Position numbers and translations under genes: made by a program | The notes under the pieces: generated by a model | What the model saw: only the letters and a program-made list of their open reading frames with translations | Databases searched by the model: none | Told to the model about the DNA's origin: nothing | Source of the DNA: Ampelocalamus luodianensis | Taxonomy: Eukaryota; Streptophyta; Magnoliopsida; Poales; Poaceae | Length of the DNA stretch: 64,000 nt | Assembly (NCBI GenBank): GCA_036346255.1 | Contig: JAYEVH010000336.1 | Location: 1-64,000 of the forward strand | Reading direction: 5' to 3' | Shown: piece by piece, positions 1 through 9,867 of the stretch | Layout of the letters: the number at the start of each line of letters is the position of its first letter | How positions within the stretch are numbered: the stretch's first letter is position 1

Positions 1-1180
1 GCTAGAGTTCTAGCCGATTTCACCACGAAACCGAGAGGATTGCCGTGATCTTTTGGGTGAGTTGGTGTCCGAGTCCAGCATTCACCCTTTGCTGTTATTT
101 GCGACTTGTGGCAAACCCTAGGGTTGGCCAAATATTAGAAGGAGAAAAAGGCAGCCGCGTAGAACAAAAGTCGCGGTAGGAAAAAAAGAAAAAAAGAGAA
201 AACAAAAGTACGTGAAAATTGGTGGAGACCTTCTACATATAACCACAAGCTTCCACAAAAAATTTCAGCAAGTTTGTCCCTCGGGTTTGAAAGATATAAC
301 AATTTCAAATTTGAACCCGAGACGGTTTTGAGTCCGAGTAGGATTCCATTTCTGAGATACCTTCAATAAAACAGGCATAACTTTTGCATACAGTGTCCGT
401 TTTGGACGTGCTTGTGCTCGTCTCGAAGCTAATGACGAGGCGCATCCTTTTCACTTAAGCCACTAGCTGCCCTGCAGTTGCTCCAAAATCGGCCATCTTC
501 CACCCCGAATTTGCGTCACAAATTTTTGGTTTCTATTTTTGTCGTTTTCTTCGGTTTTGCCTTCGGCATTTGGAGTTCGCCTCAACTGCAAAGTTGTAGA
601 TCTCGTCAAAATATTTCAAAAGAGTATATATAATCCATATAAAACTTTGTATTTTCATCTCTTGAGACTAGCTGTTGTTTACTGCTTAAACTAGAGGGTT
701 GTTTACATTTCGCGTTATTGCGTATTTGTGCTCTACATCATGTGAACAATCTTGTGCCCCTACACAAGAAGTTTGAATAGTTGGCTAGCGTCTCTCCTAG
801 CACTTGGTGTGAGACTTTCTTTTGCTTGCATCGAGTCACATTGATCTTTGCGTGTGCGTGCATACACTTCTCTCGATAGGCTTTGATTAGCTAGCTTTGA
901 TTAGGCTAGGATCAGCAACATTGACTAGTACTTTGAACAATTTTTCAACTTGTATTACTGATTTGATTGTTGCTAATCCTTTCTACCATATTGAAGCCTA
1001 TCCTAGCTCCACCTACTACCATTGTACAGGTACCAGTTGCTTGCAATCGCTTTGTCAATCTTCAGAGATCGTTTAGCACTAACACTAGTCGCTGGTCACC
1101 GCCTATTTGCTTAGTAAGAACTGGTAAGAACTCGGTATAAGCTTGAGTGTGAGCGACTTTGAGCCTCCAGATCCTAGTAA
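1..1180 (+). mobile_element. 5' untranslated region of a gag-only LTR element
   Basis: No coding region is visible. The stretch lies directly upstream of a retrotransposon gag frame on the same strand and has the look of LTR or leader DNA. It carries an AT-rich motif around 373 (CATAACTTTTGCATAC followed by GTCCGTTTTGG) that recurs in the 3' LTR of the same element near 3431. I could not find the matching 5' LTR end or a primer binding site, so the 5' LTR either lies left of the window or has diverged. No TATA box could be assigned. Confidence 0.5.
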
Positions 1181-3312
1181 TTGATAGGAACATATACTTG
1201 TGATTTGTTTTCTTGTTTTCTACTAACTATGTCAGGCTCACGGGATGATTGCAAGATAGATCCACGTCTTCTTCGAGCCATTGAACGGGAGCGCAAGAAA
1301 GTCCATGAGGAAGATGCATGCTTGAGACGCGATTATTCACCACGGGAGGTACATGAACGTGATAGTACATCTGGTAAAACTAAACTTATTGTGCCTTCTT
1401 TTGCTGGTAAATTTGATCTTGATGCCTATGTTCACTGGGAGATAGCTTTAGATAAAGAATTTGAATGTTATGAATTGTCTGATAGGCAAAAGATTAAAGC
1501 TGCCACTAGTGTTTTTGTTGAAGATGCAATACTTTGGTGGAAGTATTTACATAGACATGGAAGAGTGCCTCAAACTTGGCATGCATTAAAGAAACTTTTG
1601 AGAGATGAATTTATTCCTAAATATCATGCTGATTATTTGTTAGCTAGATTACAACATTTAAAACAATGTAGTAGAACTATAAGAGAATACTATCATGAAT
1701 TGAAAACTCGTTTGTTGCATTGTGGCTTAGAGGAACATGCTGAAGCTACAGAGCATAGATTCTGAAGTGGGCTTAATCAAGAAATTCAGGACATTCTTGT
1801 TCACAAAGAATATAATTCTCTCCCTCATTTGTTTATACTTGCTTGTAAGGTTGAAGGTCAGATTGAGGAGAAATTGAGAATGCTTGATGATAGGGAACAT
1901 GAGAACAAACCTATGTTTGTGTCTTTTTCTGTGACTAACAATTTGCAGGAAGTTGAGAACCATGCCAAAGAGGAGAATGAGTTGATTGAACCATCGACTT
2001 CATTGGTTGAGAAGGAAGATGAGGAGATGAATGCACCTACATCATCTGAGGAGAGCCAAAAAGGTAACGATCATGGTGCTATCATCACTCAAGGTAAGTA
2101 TGCTTGTGAAGAACTACAATTATCCACTGTTCATGCTATTTTAGAGCAAAAATTAGTGGAAAACAATTCTGATATGCACATATTTCAAGTAGAGAATTCA
2201 GACTGTATTGATTTGAGTGCACCATATGGTAAAATTATTGATTTACCTGCAGACTTAAGTGCACCATGTGATGAAATAATTGAATTGCCTACTGTGTTGA
2301 GTGATTCATGCGATGAGTTAATCACATATAATGATCATGTGGAATTGGTTAGACATAAAGAAGTTTTGACTAGAATTTGTCCTACTAATTCTTTATGTTA
2401 CATTATGTTAGATCTACCTATGAAATTGTCACATGCTATGGAGAAAATTTCTGAAATCACATGTTCGAAAACCTTGTTTAGTGTCTACACCCCTGGGTAT
2501 AAGTTTAATTTGATTGGAGAATATGGTGTAGACAATCAATTTCTTGTATATCGAATATGCATAACTTGTGATCACATCGATGAATTGAAGCTTACTGTTT
2601 TGGACAACAATTATTGTGTGCTGAATCTTGTTCAATATGAGAGGAAAATAATTTTTGTGCTTATCCAATGCCTATGTGTTCATCTCTTATTGCGTTATCT
2701 AGTATTGACAATCTGCATCATGATGTTGAAGTATGGAAAAACTTACAAATCTTTTCACCCTCGCTAGATGAATTTGCTATTGCTCGATTGAAATCTGATT
2801 ATATGCATGAACTTTGTTTGATTCCAAAATTTGTAGCTTTGCCCATATGTGATACCACTGCAAGTTTACAATTTCAGATATTTGAATTGCATAAACGCTT
2901 CACTTACATTTGCAAAACTAGTTGCAATAATTGCTGTGTGAGAAATTTTGTTTTGATCATTAATATATATGATTATTCTTGGGGTAATAATACAATGAGC
3001 TTTTATGATCGCTACTGTTTTATAACATTAATTATGCAACAACGAAGAACTGTTAAAACAGATGACATATACATATATCATGCATACACCTTGGCTTCTT
3101 TGTTACCCTATTTTCAGCTTATCAAAAGCCAAAGACGGCTTTGTTTTCAAGAAGGGGAGGATGATGAGGACATGACCCCTATAGATATTACCAAATTTGC
3201 TACTATGCTTGCTGTTCCAAAATACAAGAGCTCGTATACTTCACTTAAATTATCAGGTGAGCTCGTTTTTATGAGTGCATTTATATTATATGAACTATAT
3301 GATGCTATCTAA
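1181..3312 (+). pseudogene. Gag polyprotein of a nonautonomous LTR element (TR-GAG-like), broken
   Basis: Residues about 65-190 match the Retrotrans_gag family (capsid-like): a VPSFAGKFD start, the ILWWKYL core, then FIPKYHADYLLARLQHLKQ. Gag assembles the particle that packages element RNA. The frame is stopped by TGA at 1763-1765 and resumes unchanged after it (LNQEIQDILVHKEY), so this is one nonsense change, and CGA to TGA would explain it. It continues as an acidic, low-complexity region to 2767, with a second slip near 2660, after which the frame read from 2668 carries on to 3312. No zinc knuckle, protease, reverse transcriptase or integrase follows: the 3' LTR comes next. That fits a gag-only nonautonomous element rather than a truncated autonomous one. 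The N-terminal boundary is uncertain; the methionine at 1229 (MSGSRDD) is a likelier start than 1181. Confidence 0.75.
2210..2335 (+). repeat. 42-bp (14-residue) tandem repeat within gag
   Basis: Three copies start at about 2210, 2252 and 2294, each 42 bp, encoding variants of LSAPCDEIIELP (LSAPYGKIIDLP, LSAPCDEIIELP, LSDSCDELI). The period is a whole number of codons, so the frame is kept. The repeat is acidic and lies in the linker after the capsid-like part. Its function is unknown. Confidence 0.8.
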
Positions 3313-3331
3313 TGATTAAAATGTATATTTG

Positions 3332-4054
3332 TGTAGCACCACATCACTTTGTGTCTAGGCCAAGCAAGAGTTCAAGTTGGACACGTTCTGGAATCCAGTT
3401 CGGCCTTCGGAAACAACCCCAACTTCAAATGGGCATAACTTTCACATACGAACTCCGTTTGAGGTCGACAAGTACTTGATTGAAAGCTTATCTCGTCCTC
3501 TTTCAAACGGATCTGGCCTCACCTCTAAATTCTTTTTTTACACATTGTAATCATCAAAATAAGATGCTGCGTCACCTATTTGGGTCGTGGGCCTTGTAAA
3601 TCGGAGAAACCCTAGGCCCATCACTATTCATGTGATACTGTTCACATGTGAACAGTACCACCACCCCTCCCTCTTCTTCCTATACATAGTAGCCACCGCC
3701 CTCGAGTTTCCTTGGATTTCGTTTATGTTTAGTTCACCTTCGTTGCAACTTGTATCTTCTACGTGTGTCGACTAGACCACCCGGTCAAGATCCTTAATCA
3801 GAATTTCACCTTATCAAGTGCTTCAATCTTATTTGCAATTTCAGATTGCTATTTATCTTGTTCTTGCTTATTCTTCGATTGCATGCAAAAATAGACCTTC
3901 GTTGTCAGGTCGATCATGCTTCTAGCCAGGTCGATAACGATCTCGGAGTTGGTTCAGCGATTGCCGGACATATTGGTCATATGCGATTGGTAGCCGAATC
4001 GTGAAAGTCGTCTCCACCAAATTGAATTATCCATCTCATCGAAACATCGGGACA
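3332..4054 (+). mobile_element. 3' LTR of the gag-only element
   Basis: It runs from TGTAGCACC to CGGGACA, the usual TG...CA ends, and follows a purine-rich tract at about 3153-3170. A TATA-like CTATACATAG lies at 3680-3689. The motif CATAACTTTCACATAC followed by CTCCGTTT lies at about 3431. The boundaries come from the terminal dinucleotides only, because the 5' LTR and the upstream target-site copy are not in the window; the 3' end could be off by tens of bases. Confidence 0.55.
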
Positions 4055-4185
4055 CCCGTTGTCGCATCACTTCTCCTCAATCCCCATTCAATTTCTTTCT
4101 TGCGTCTCTCTGTTGCTTCTTACTCCAGCCGAATGGAGCTCTTGACTCCTCTTCCCTCTGGCCTCTCCCTCTCCATGGTGCCACC

Positions 4186-4702
4186 TCCCCTTGGTGCTGC
4201 CTCTAGCTTACCTGCGTACTGCGCCACCGCTGCTCGCCTAGCTCCATGCGAACCGGCCCCGTGTGCTCCTGCAGCCCACGCTGCGCCTCCACTACTCCAG
4301 CTCGGCCGACATTCCCCTACAGCTCGGCCGCCCCCTGCTCCCTTGGCCTCGCCTCCCTGTGCGCTAGCCACCCCACACGGTGGTAGCAGCGGTAGGCCGA
4401 GGTGGAGCCGAGGAGACCGGCTCGGGCTAGAAAAGCAGAGGCGTCCCCTTGGCGCCACCTCCAGCTCACCTGCGTACTGTGCCACCGCCGCTCGCCTGGC
4501 TCCCTGCGTACCGGCCCCGCGTGCTCCTGCGGCCCACACCACGCCTCCATTACTCCAGCTCGGTCGGCGTTCCCCTACGGCTCGGCCACCACCTACTCCC
4601 TTGGCCTCGCCTCCTTGTGCGCCAGCCACCCCACGCGGTGGCGGTGGCGGTAGGCCGAGGTGGAGCCGAGGGAGACCGGCTCGGGCTAGAAAAGCAGAGG
4701 CG
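4186..4702. repeat. 258-bp tandem duplication, GC-rich
   Basis: Two adjacent copies, about 4186-4443 and 4444-4702, with a period of 258 bp (for example CTTGGTGCTGCC at 4190 and CTTGGCGCCACC at 4448). Long frames are open on both strands because the DNA is GC-rich and the period is divisible by three. The encoded peptides are Ala/Pro/Gly-rich with no recognisable domain, so I do not call a gene. The flanks 4055-4185 and 4703-4774 hold nothing I recognise. Confidence 0.85.
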
Positions 4703-4774
4703 TGCGGTGGCCAAGGGAGGCGGTGGCTAGGACGGAGTTTTGATTTGGCTAGCATCGCCGGTGAACCACAGACA

Positions 4775-5224
4775 TCAGAGCGTGCCTCTTATTGGGATTG
4801 CACGTGAGGAGCCCTTTGAAGACATCGAATCCATCCTACGACAACACGTCCTCAGGGAACAGCTCGCGCAGCCGGTCGCGGTGTCGCACTCGCTGTTCCC
4901 GCGCTCACCATTGGTGCACCTCGTAGTCTTGGATGACCACAAGTCGACGAGCGCGTAGTAGTCCACCTTTGCAACAACATCTTGGGCGCGATGTACCAGA
5001 CAGTGCCAGCCTGCATGTATGGCGGCTCCGCCTTGGCTGTGGACATGGCCACCCTGTAGTCGTTGATCTTCATCAAGTTGCCGCCCCTCGCTGACGAGGA
5101 TGTTTGCAGGCTTGATGTCCCGGTGAATGATGCGGCGCTTGTGCATCACCTTGACACCGCTTAGCAGCTGTCGCATGACTCGGCGCACATCGAAGTCTGA
5201 GAGACATCGGACTCCCATACGTTT
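4775..5224 (-). pseudogene. Ser/Thr protein kinase fragment, CDK/CMGC-like, inactivated
   Basis: Read on the minus strand, the fragment starts at an apparent splice acceptor (pyrimidine run plus CAG at 5225-5227) and gives SDFDVRRVMRQLLSGVKVMH, then the catalytic-loop HRDIKPANIL (HRD at 5117-5125). A frameshift near 5090 follows; the next segment reads KINDYRVAMSTAKAEPPY, then GTVWYIAPKMLL. The metal-binding DFG is DYR (5053-5061) and the APE motif is APK, so the protein would be inactive even in frame. A further frame change leads to DYYALVDLWSSK and C-lobe remnants (DRLRELFPED) towards 4790. The resemblance is to the grass CDKF-type kinase group. ATP-binding N-lobe exons are missing. It is likely a gene fragment captured or left behind among transposons. 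Confidence 0.75.
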
Positions 5225-5299
5225 CTGAAAAAGGAAAAAGACTATTTTACAAGTGGGCCCCATTGACACGTCAGCGCCATGTCACCCAAAATCGCTCGT

Positions 5300-5430
5300 G
5301 TTTGGGTTGAGGGCGGTAAAATGAACGGTTTTGATAGTTGGGGTGTAGGATATCCGGTTTTGTAGTTTAGGGTTGAAATACAGACTTTTTGAAGAGTTCA
5401 AGGTTGTAAAATAGACTTTAAGAGTAGAAG
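5300..5430. repeat. Short degenerate repeat, unit about 38 bp
   Basis: Three to four diverged units contain variants of GGGTTGAAATACAGACTTT and GGTTGTAAAATAGACTTT. This type of sequence is common in grass intergenic DNA. No coding potential. Confidence 0.45.
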
Positions 5431-5449
5431 GTTATGAGTTCAGAATAAA

Positions 5450-6600
5450 GAACAATTGTTGTTCGATTTATTTTGAAGATATGCTTTATTGCCATGCTCC
5501 ATTGGTGAACGGATTGTATGTTTTGAATCTTGAGGATGAGCCCATCTATAACATAAATGCTAAGAGAGACTTCGACCAATGATGTGAATCCCACTTTTAT
5601 TTGACATTGTCATCTTAGTCATATAAATGAGAAGCGTATGATGAAGCTTCATAAAGATGGTCTTCTAAACTCATTTGATTTCGAATCATTTGAAACATGT
5701 GAATCTCGTTTACTTAGCAAGATGACAAAGACGCCCTTCATGACCAGAATTGAGAGGGCGAGTGATCTACTGGTCGTAATACATTCGGATGTATGTGGAC
5801 CAATGAGCACTCCGACCAGAGGTGGTTTTCAATACTTAATAACGTTTATTGATGATTTCAGTAAATATGGCTATGTCTATTTGATGAGACATAAGTCGGA
5901 ATCATTTGAAAAATTCAAAGAATTTCAGTATGAAGTGCAGAATCAACTTGGCAAGATAATCGAATATCTACGATCTAATCGTGGAGGTGAATATTTGAGC
6001 CATGAGTTTGGTGATCAATTAAAAAAGTGTGAAATTGTTCCACAGCTTACTCCGCCGGGGACACCTCAATGGAATGATGTGTCGAAACGATGGAACCGAA
6101 CATTGTTGGACATGGTTCGGTCAATGATGAGCCAATCTGATATTCCATTGCAATTCTAGGGATACGCTCTAGAAATAGTTGCTTTCACTTTAAATAGGGT
6201 TTCATCAAAAACTGTGGAAACGACACCATATGAGATATGAACCAGGAAGAGTCCTGGATTGTCTTTTTTCAGGGTATGGGGTTGTGAGGCATATGTGAAA
6301 TGTTTGACGTCTGATAAGCTCACACCCAAGTCGGATAAGTATTTCTTTGTGGGGGTATCCTAAGGAAACTAAAGGATATTATTTTTATAATCGGTTTGAT
6401 AACAAAGTGTTTGTTTCCCGTAATGATGTCTTCTTGGAGAAAGTGTTTCTTTCCAAAGGAGTTAGTGGGATCAAGGTGCAACTCGAAGAAATTTAGAAAC
6501 CATCCAAAATGTTTCAACTCCTACTGAACCTATATAGGATGAACAAAATGTTATTGAACCTGTAGATGAGGCATCAGCCCCACGTAGATCAAAAGGCCAC
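5450..6600 (+). pseudogene. Copia integrase region, catalytically dead
   Basis: About 5450-5640 is a degenerate GAG-pre-integrase zinc-binding region with in-frame stops; 5638-6159 is an open integrase core; 6160-6600 holds C-terminal remnants with frame breaks. Integrase inserts element cDNA into the chromosome using a D, D, E triad. The first Asp is kept (HSDVCGP, codon 5788-5790). The second is Asn (LRSNRGGEY, AAT at 5977-5979) and the Glu is Lys (AAA at 6085-6087). The neighbouring WNDV and KRWNR changes are also explained by G-to-A or C-to-T. The spread of such transitions fits decay by deamination of methylated cytosine on either strand. A degenerate region with no further domain links this to the reverse transcriptase. 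Confidence 0.85.
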
Positions 6601-6609
6601 ATCAATTGC

Positions 6610-7515
6610 CTATAAGGTATGGGCATGACGTTTTATTATTGGATAATGATGAGCCTAAAACTTATGCGGAAACGATGGTGGACTCAGACTCTGAGTCATG
6701 GCTTGAAGCCATGAAATTCGAGATAAAATCCATGTGTTCATGTCGTACGACTAGATCTAGACTAGTCGTATGGTGATCTGACAGTCCGACTATCGTATGG
6801 AGATCTGAATCGGTCGTGAGGCGCTGACAATCAAGGTTGGAACTTGGTTGATGCACTTGATGGTGTTACAACCATTGAGTGCAAATGGATTTTTAAGAAA
6901 AGATAGATATGGATGGAAATGTTCACATTCATAAGGCACGACTGGTCACAAAGGTTTTCAAACAAATTCAAGGTGTTGATTATGATGAAACCTTCTCGCC
7001 TGTCGCGATGCTCAAGTCTATCCAGATCATTTTAGCAATTGCTGCATATTTTGATTATGAGATATGGCAAATGGATGTCAAGACGGCTTTTCTAAATAGA
7101 AACCTAAGTGAGGATGTGTACATGACACAGCCTGAGGGTTTTTGTTGATCCAAAGGTGGGTAGAAAGGTATGCAAGCTTAAGAAATCTATCTATGGATTG
7201 AAGCAAGCATCTCAGAGTTGGAACATTCGTTTTGATGAAGTGGTCAAACGATTTGACTTCATCAAGAACGAAAAAGAACCTTGTGTTTACAAGAAGGTTA
7301 GTGGGAGCAAGCTTGTGTTTCTGATCTTGTATGTGGATGACATACTACTGGCCAGAAATGATATTCCTATGCTTGAATCTCTTAAAACTTCATTAAGAAA
7401 TAGTTTCTTAATGAAAGATTTAGAAGATGCAGCATATATTCTTGGTATAAAGATCTATAAAGATAGATCTAAAAGGCTAATTGGATTCAACCAGGATATG
7501 TACATAGTCGTATAG
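6610..7515 (+). pseudogene. Copia reverse transcriptase region, broken
   Basis: It starts with the linker YAETMVDSDSESWLEAMKFE, is interrupted by a foreign repeat at 6736-6825, and resumes with NQGWNLVDALDGVTTIECKW. Then come 6909-7148 (RLVTKVFKQIQGVDYDETFS, MDVKTAFLNRNLSEDVYM) and 7156-7515 (SIYGLKQASQSWNIRFDEVV). The metal-binding YVDD box is intact at 7330-7341 (LYVDDILL). A frameshift lies at about 7147 where GFC runs into TGA. The RT copies element RNA into DNA in the virus-like particle. Frame breaks and the inserted repeat make it nonfunctional. Confidence 0.9.
6736..6825. repeat. Palindromic minisatellite insertion between integrase and RT
   Basis: About 90 bp sits between the codons for KSM and DNQGWNLVD of the copia linker. 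It is built from GTCGTACGAC, AGACTAGTCGTATGG and TATCGTATGGAGATCTGA-type words, the same family found at 7507, 7911, 7983 and 8089 and in the LTR. Flanking coding sequence resumes with little or no loss. Confidence 0.75.
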
Positions 7516-7571
7516 TGATACGACCAGATCCAGACTAATCGTATAGTGATACAACCAGATCCAGACTGGTG
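7507..7571. repeat. Palindromic minisatellite insertion after RT
   Basis: Two units of the form GTCGTATAGTGATACGACCAG and ATCGTATAGTGATACAACCAG, each followed by ATCCAGACT. Each unit is a hairpin (GTCGTAT with ATACGAC). The insertion ends the RT reading frame just after DMYI; coding similarity resumes at about 7572 (AHGINLCKSQCP), apparently with loss of some codons between. Confidence 0.8.
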
Positions 7572-7910
7572 CCCACAGCACATGGCATTAATCTTTGCAA
7601 GAGTCAGTGTCCTTTGACCACTGATGAGTGAGACAAAATAAGTAGAATTCCAAATGCTTCGGCTATTGGATCTATCATATATGCCATGATATGTACACGA
7701 CTAGATGTGCCGTATGCTCTAAGAGTTACGAGCAGATATCAATTGGATCCAGGTGAAGGTCACTGGATAGCAGTCGAGAATATCCTTAAGTACTTGAGAA
7801 GCACTAAGGATGCATTCATTGTGTTCAGTGGTGAGGAAGAGCTGGTCGTAAATGGTTACACTGTTGCTAGCTTCCAAACCGACAAGGATGATTTCATATC
7901 GCAATCAGGG

Positions 7911-7953
7911 TGGTCGAATTCTTAGACTAGTGTAGTCGAAGTCTTAGACCAGG
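7911..7953. repeat. 43-bp palindrome-ended insertion in RNase H
   Basis: The insert begins TGGTCGAATTC and ends CTTAGACCA, so its ends form a short inverted repeat (TGGTC/GACCA). It is flanked by GGG on both sides. It interrupts the coding sequence exactly between SQSG and FVFYLNEG with no loss of flanking codons. Confidence 0.75.
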
Positions 7954-7982
7954 GTTTGTGTTTTATTTGAATGAAGGAGCAG

Positions 7983-8210
7983 GTATGGACTGGTCGTATA
8001 GTCAAACGACCAGATTCAAACTGGTCATATAGTGATACAACCAGATAAGCTGGAAGAGTTCCAGATATGCAAAGTGCACACGGATTTAAGTTCAACCAGG
8101 TATGGACTGGTCGTATAATGATGCGACCAGGTCCATACTAGTCGTATGGTGACACGACTGGGTCCAGACTAGTCATATGGAGATACGAGCTGGTCGTAGA
8201 CTGGTCGAAC
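7983..8210. repeat. Palindromic minisatellite cluster, two blocks
   Basis: Blocks at 7983-8062 and 8089-8210 carry units such as ACTGGTCGTATAGTCAAACG, ACTGGTCGTATAATGATGCG and ACTAGTCGTATGGTGACACG, usually followed by ACCAGRTCCA. A short true pol segment lies between them (AGATATGCAAAGTGCACACG). Confidence 0.8.
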
Positions 8211-8323
8211 ATGAATATTGGTGACCCGTTGACAAAGCCTCTCTCGCAACCTAAGCATGAGGCGCACACAAGAGTAATGGGTATAAGATACCTATATGAT
8301 TGACTCTAGTGCAAGTGGGAGAT

Positions 8324-9375
8324 TGTTGGAGATATGCCATAGAGGCAATCATGGAGATGATGATATCACACCTATGTTTATGTGTTATTCAATAAGTGTT
8401 ATTATGTTCCTTGATTGAATCATCAGTTATAAAGATTAACGAGTATGTAACTTGTTGGTGAAGCTCTTTTAACTTATGATGATGTCATTTTAAATGTATC
8501 CCTAGTCGGATGTCACTGGTCGGAACACCAGTGATCCTATCGACCAGCACATGTATTGATTGATGACCATGATGCACCTGTCATAGATATAGGGATATCG
8601 AATTAATAATGTGAACACATGTTAGAGAATATGGTGTTGGATTGACCCACCTTGAGACACTGTTGAGATTGTTATGATTCTATGTGTCGTCAGTTGGTCT
8701 CAAGCAATGATGATGTATAATCCTTAGATCTGAGATCAGCATGTATTCCTACATGTCTAATAGTACACTTAGGGGCTGCCAAACGCTACTCCATAACTGG
8801 GTAGTTATAAAAGTAGCTTTCGGGTATGCCATAAAACATACAGAGGAATATGACTGGTCAGATATAGGATTTGCCCCTCCTAACATAACAGGAGAGATGT
8901 CTCTGGGCCCCTCGATGTGATCGGATAGAGAAAGTGCATGGCCATACCACTGGTGGTCGAAGAGTTCGACCACATGAAGTTATCTGACACTTGATCAACA
9001 AAGTATTGAACAGTCCATGGATGACACAACATCTCAACTGGAGTTCAACCAGATATCGTGAGGCAAAGGAAAAATACACAAGCAGGTCGTTAAGTTCGAC
9101 CAAATACCGACTGGTCGTATGGAGATGCGAACAAGTCGTAGACAGGTTGAACATAGTTTCAAGCTAGTCGTAGACTGGTTGTATGGAGATGCGAACAAGT
9201 CATAGACTGGTCGAACATATGCTCAAACATAATCACCAACTAGTCGTAAGAAGTTGCAAACTGGTCGTAAGGAGTTACAAATTGGTCGTAACTTAATATG
9301 GATTGGTCATGACTAGATACAAACTGGTTGTAAGTGATAAGTACCTGGTCGTAGATCATATTGCATTAAGGTTCG
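8324..9375 (+). mobile_element. Copia 3' LTR, left part
   Basis: It starts TGTTGGAGATATGCC, a typical grass copia LTR start, right after the purine tract. Comparison with the second LTR at 27764 confirms the end and shows it continues at 17036 after CACTA-1. No coding potential. Confidence 0.9.
9090..9365. repeat. LTR-internal minisatellite, GGTCGTA core
   Basis: About nine diverged units with ACTGGTCGTA or ACTAGTCGTA cores, separated by roughly 20-40 bp (for example AACTGGTCGTAAGGAGTTAC). The same array occurs in the other copia LTR at about 28535-28725. The core matches the hairpin units inserted in pol. Confidence 0.8.
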
Positions 9376-9399
9376 CACTACTACAAAACAGGCTATAGA

Positions 9400-9795
9400 A
9401 GACACCCATCACAGACGGGTTAATTTGAATCTGTTTGTGTTGGAGTGCATTGGCGCGGCATTTGCTTTGCGGCCTATCACGAGCGGTTCTTACTAGTAAC
9501 CGTGCATGATATATGCATATCACGACGGTTTATATACCGAACGTCGTGAAATATCCTGACGATTCTATTTATGAACCGTGCGTGATAATCCCCATATCAC
9601 GAGCGGTTTATTAATAGAGTAAATCGTGATATGTCGCGACGATTACGTACATAAACCGCTGCGTGATAATCCTCCGTATCGCAGATGGTTGATAAAGAGC
9701 ACCGTCGTGAAATATCACGACGGTTTTATTTATAAACCGTCGTGATATATACCTATCACGCGCAGATTCATATTTTGAACCGTGCAGCGATATCC
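9400..9795. repeat. CACTA-1 left subterminal repeat array
   Basis: Roughly a dozen short units in alternating orientation: TATCACGACGGTT or TATCACGAGCGGTT facing AACCGTCGTGATAT. They are variants of the cleaner TATCACAGACGGTT units in CACTA-2. In En/Spm elements such subterminal repeats bind the TNPA-type protein during transposition; that role is inferred here. Confidence 0.85.
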
Positions 9796-9800
9796 TCGCG

Positions 9801-9810
9801 CTATAAATAC
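9801..9810 (+). promoter_or_regulatory. TATA box for the CACTA-1 transposase gene
   Basis: CTATAAATAC lies right after the repeat array and about 700 bp before the transposase start; the same sequence occupies the same place in CACTA-2 (30713). Confidence 0.65.
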
Positions 9811-9867
9811 CTTGAGTACCCCGCCCATTCCCATTTGAGCCGCCACGAGATAAAAACCCTTCGCGCA

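Larger units (their letters stand above)
7580..8302 (+). pseudogene. Copia RNase H and C-terminal end, broken
   Basis: Segments match the end of copia pol: SAIGSIIYAM-type sequence before 7686, then 7686-7910 (CTRLDVPYALRVTSRYQ, EGHWIAVENILKYLRSTKDA). In the RNase H motif the catalytic Asp of YTDAS is Val (GTT at 7863-7865). The frame is then cut by insertions at 7911-7953, 7983-8062 and 8089-8210, with short element segments between (FVFYLNEGAG, QICKVHTDL). The true end NIGDPLTKPLSQPKHEAHTR is at about 8216, with stop TGA at 8300-8302. A purine tract (GTGGGAGA) then precedes the LTR. The middle of the RNase H domain is missing. Confidence 0.85.

Noticed and set aside
1..900. Possible 5' LTR matching 3332-4054
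   Set aside because: Only the CATAACTTT/CCGTTT words are alike; no collinear match or shared ends were found by eye. An alignment program would settle this.
4001..4807. 268-residue open frame with overlapping frames on both strands
   Set aside because: Ala/Pro/Gly-rich, GC-rich tandem duplication; openness on both strands follows from composition; no domain and it starts inside an LTR.
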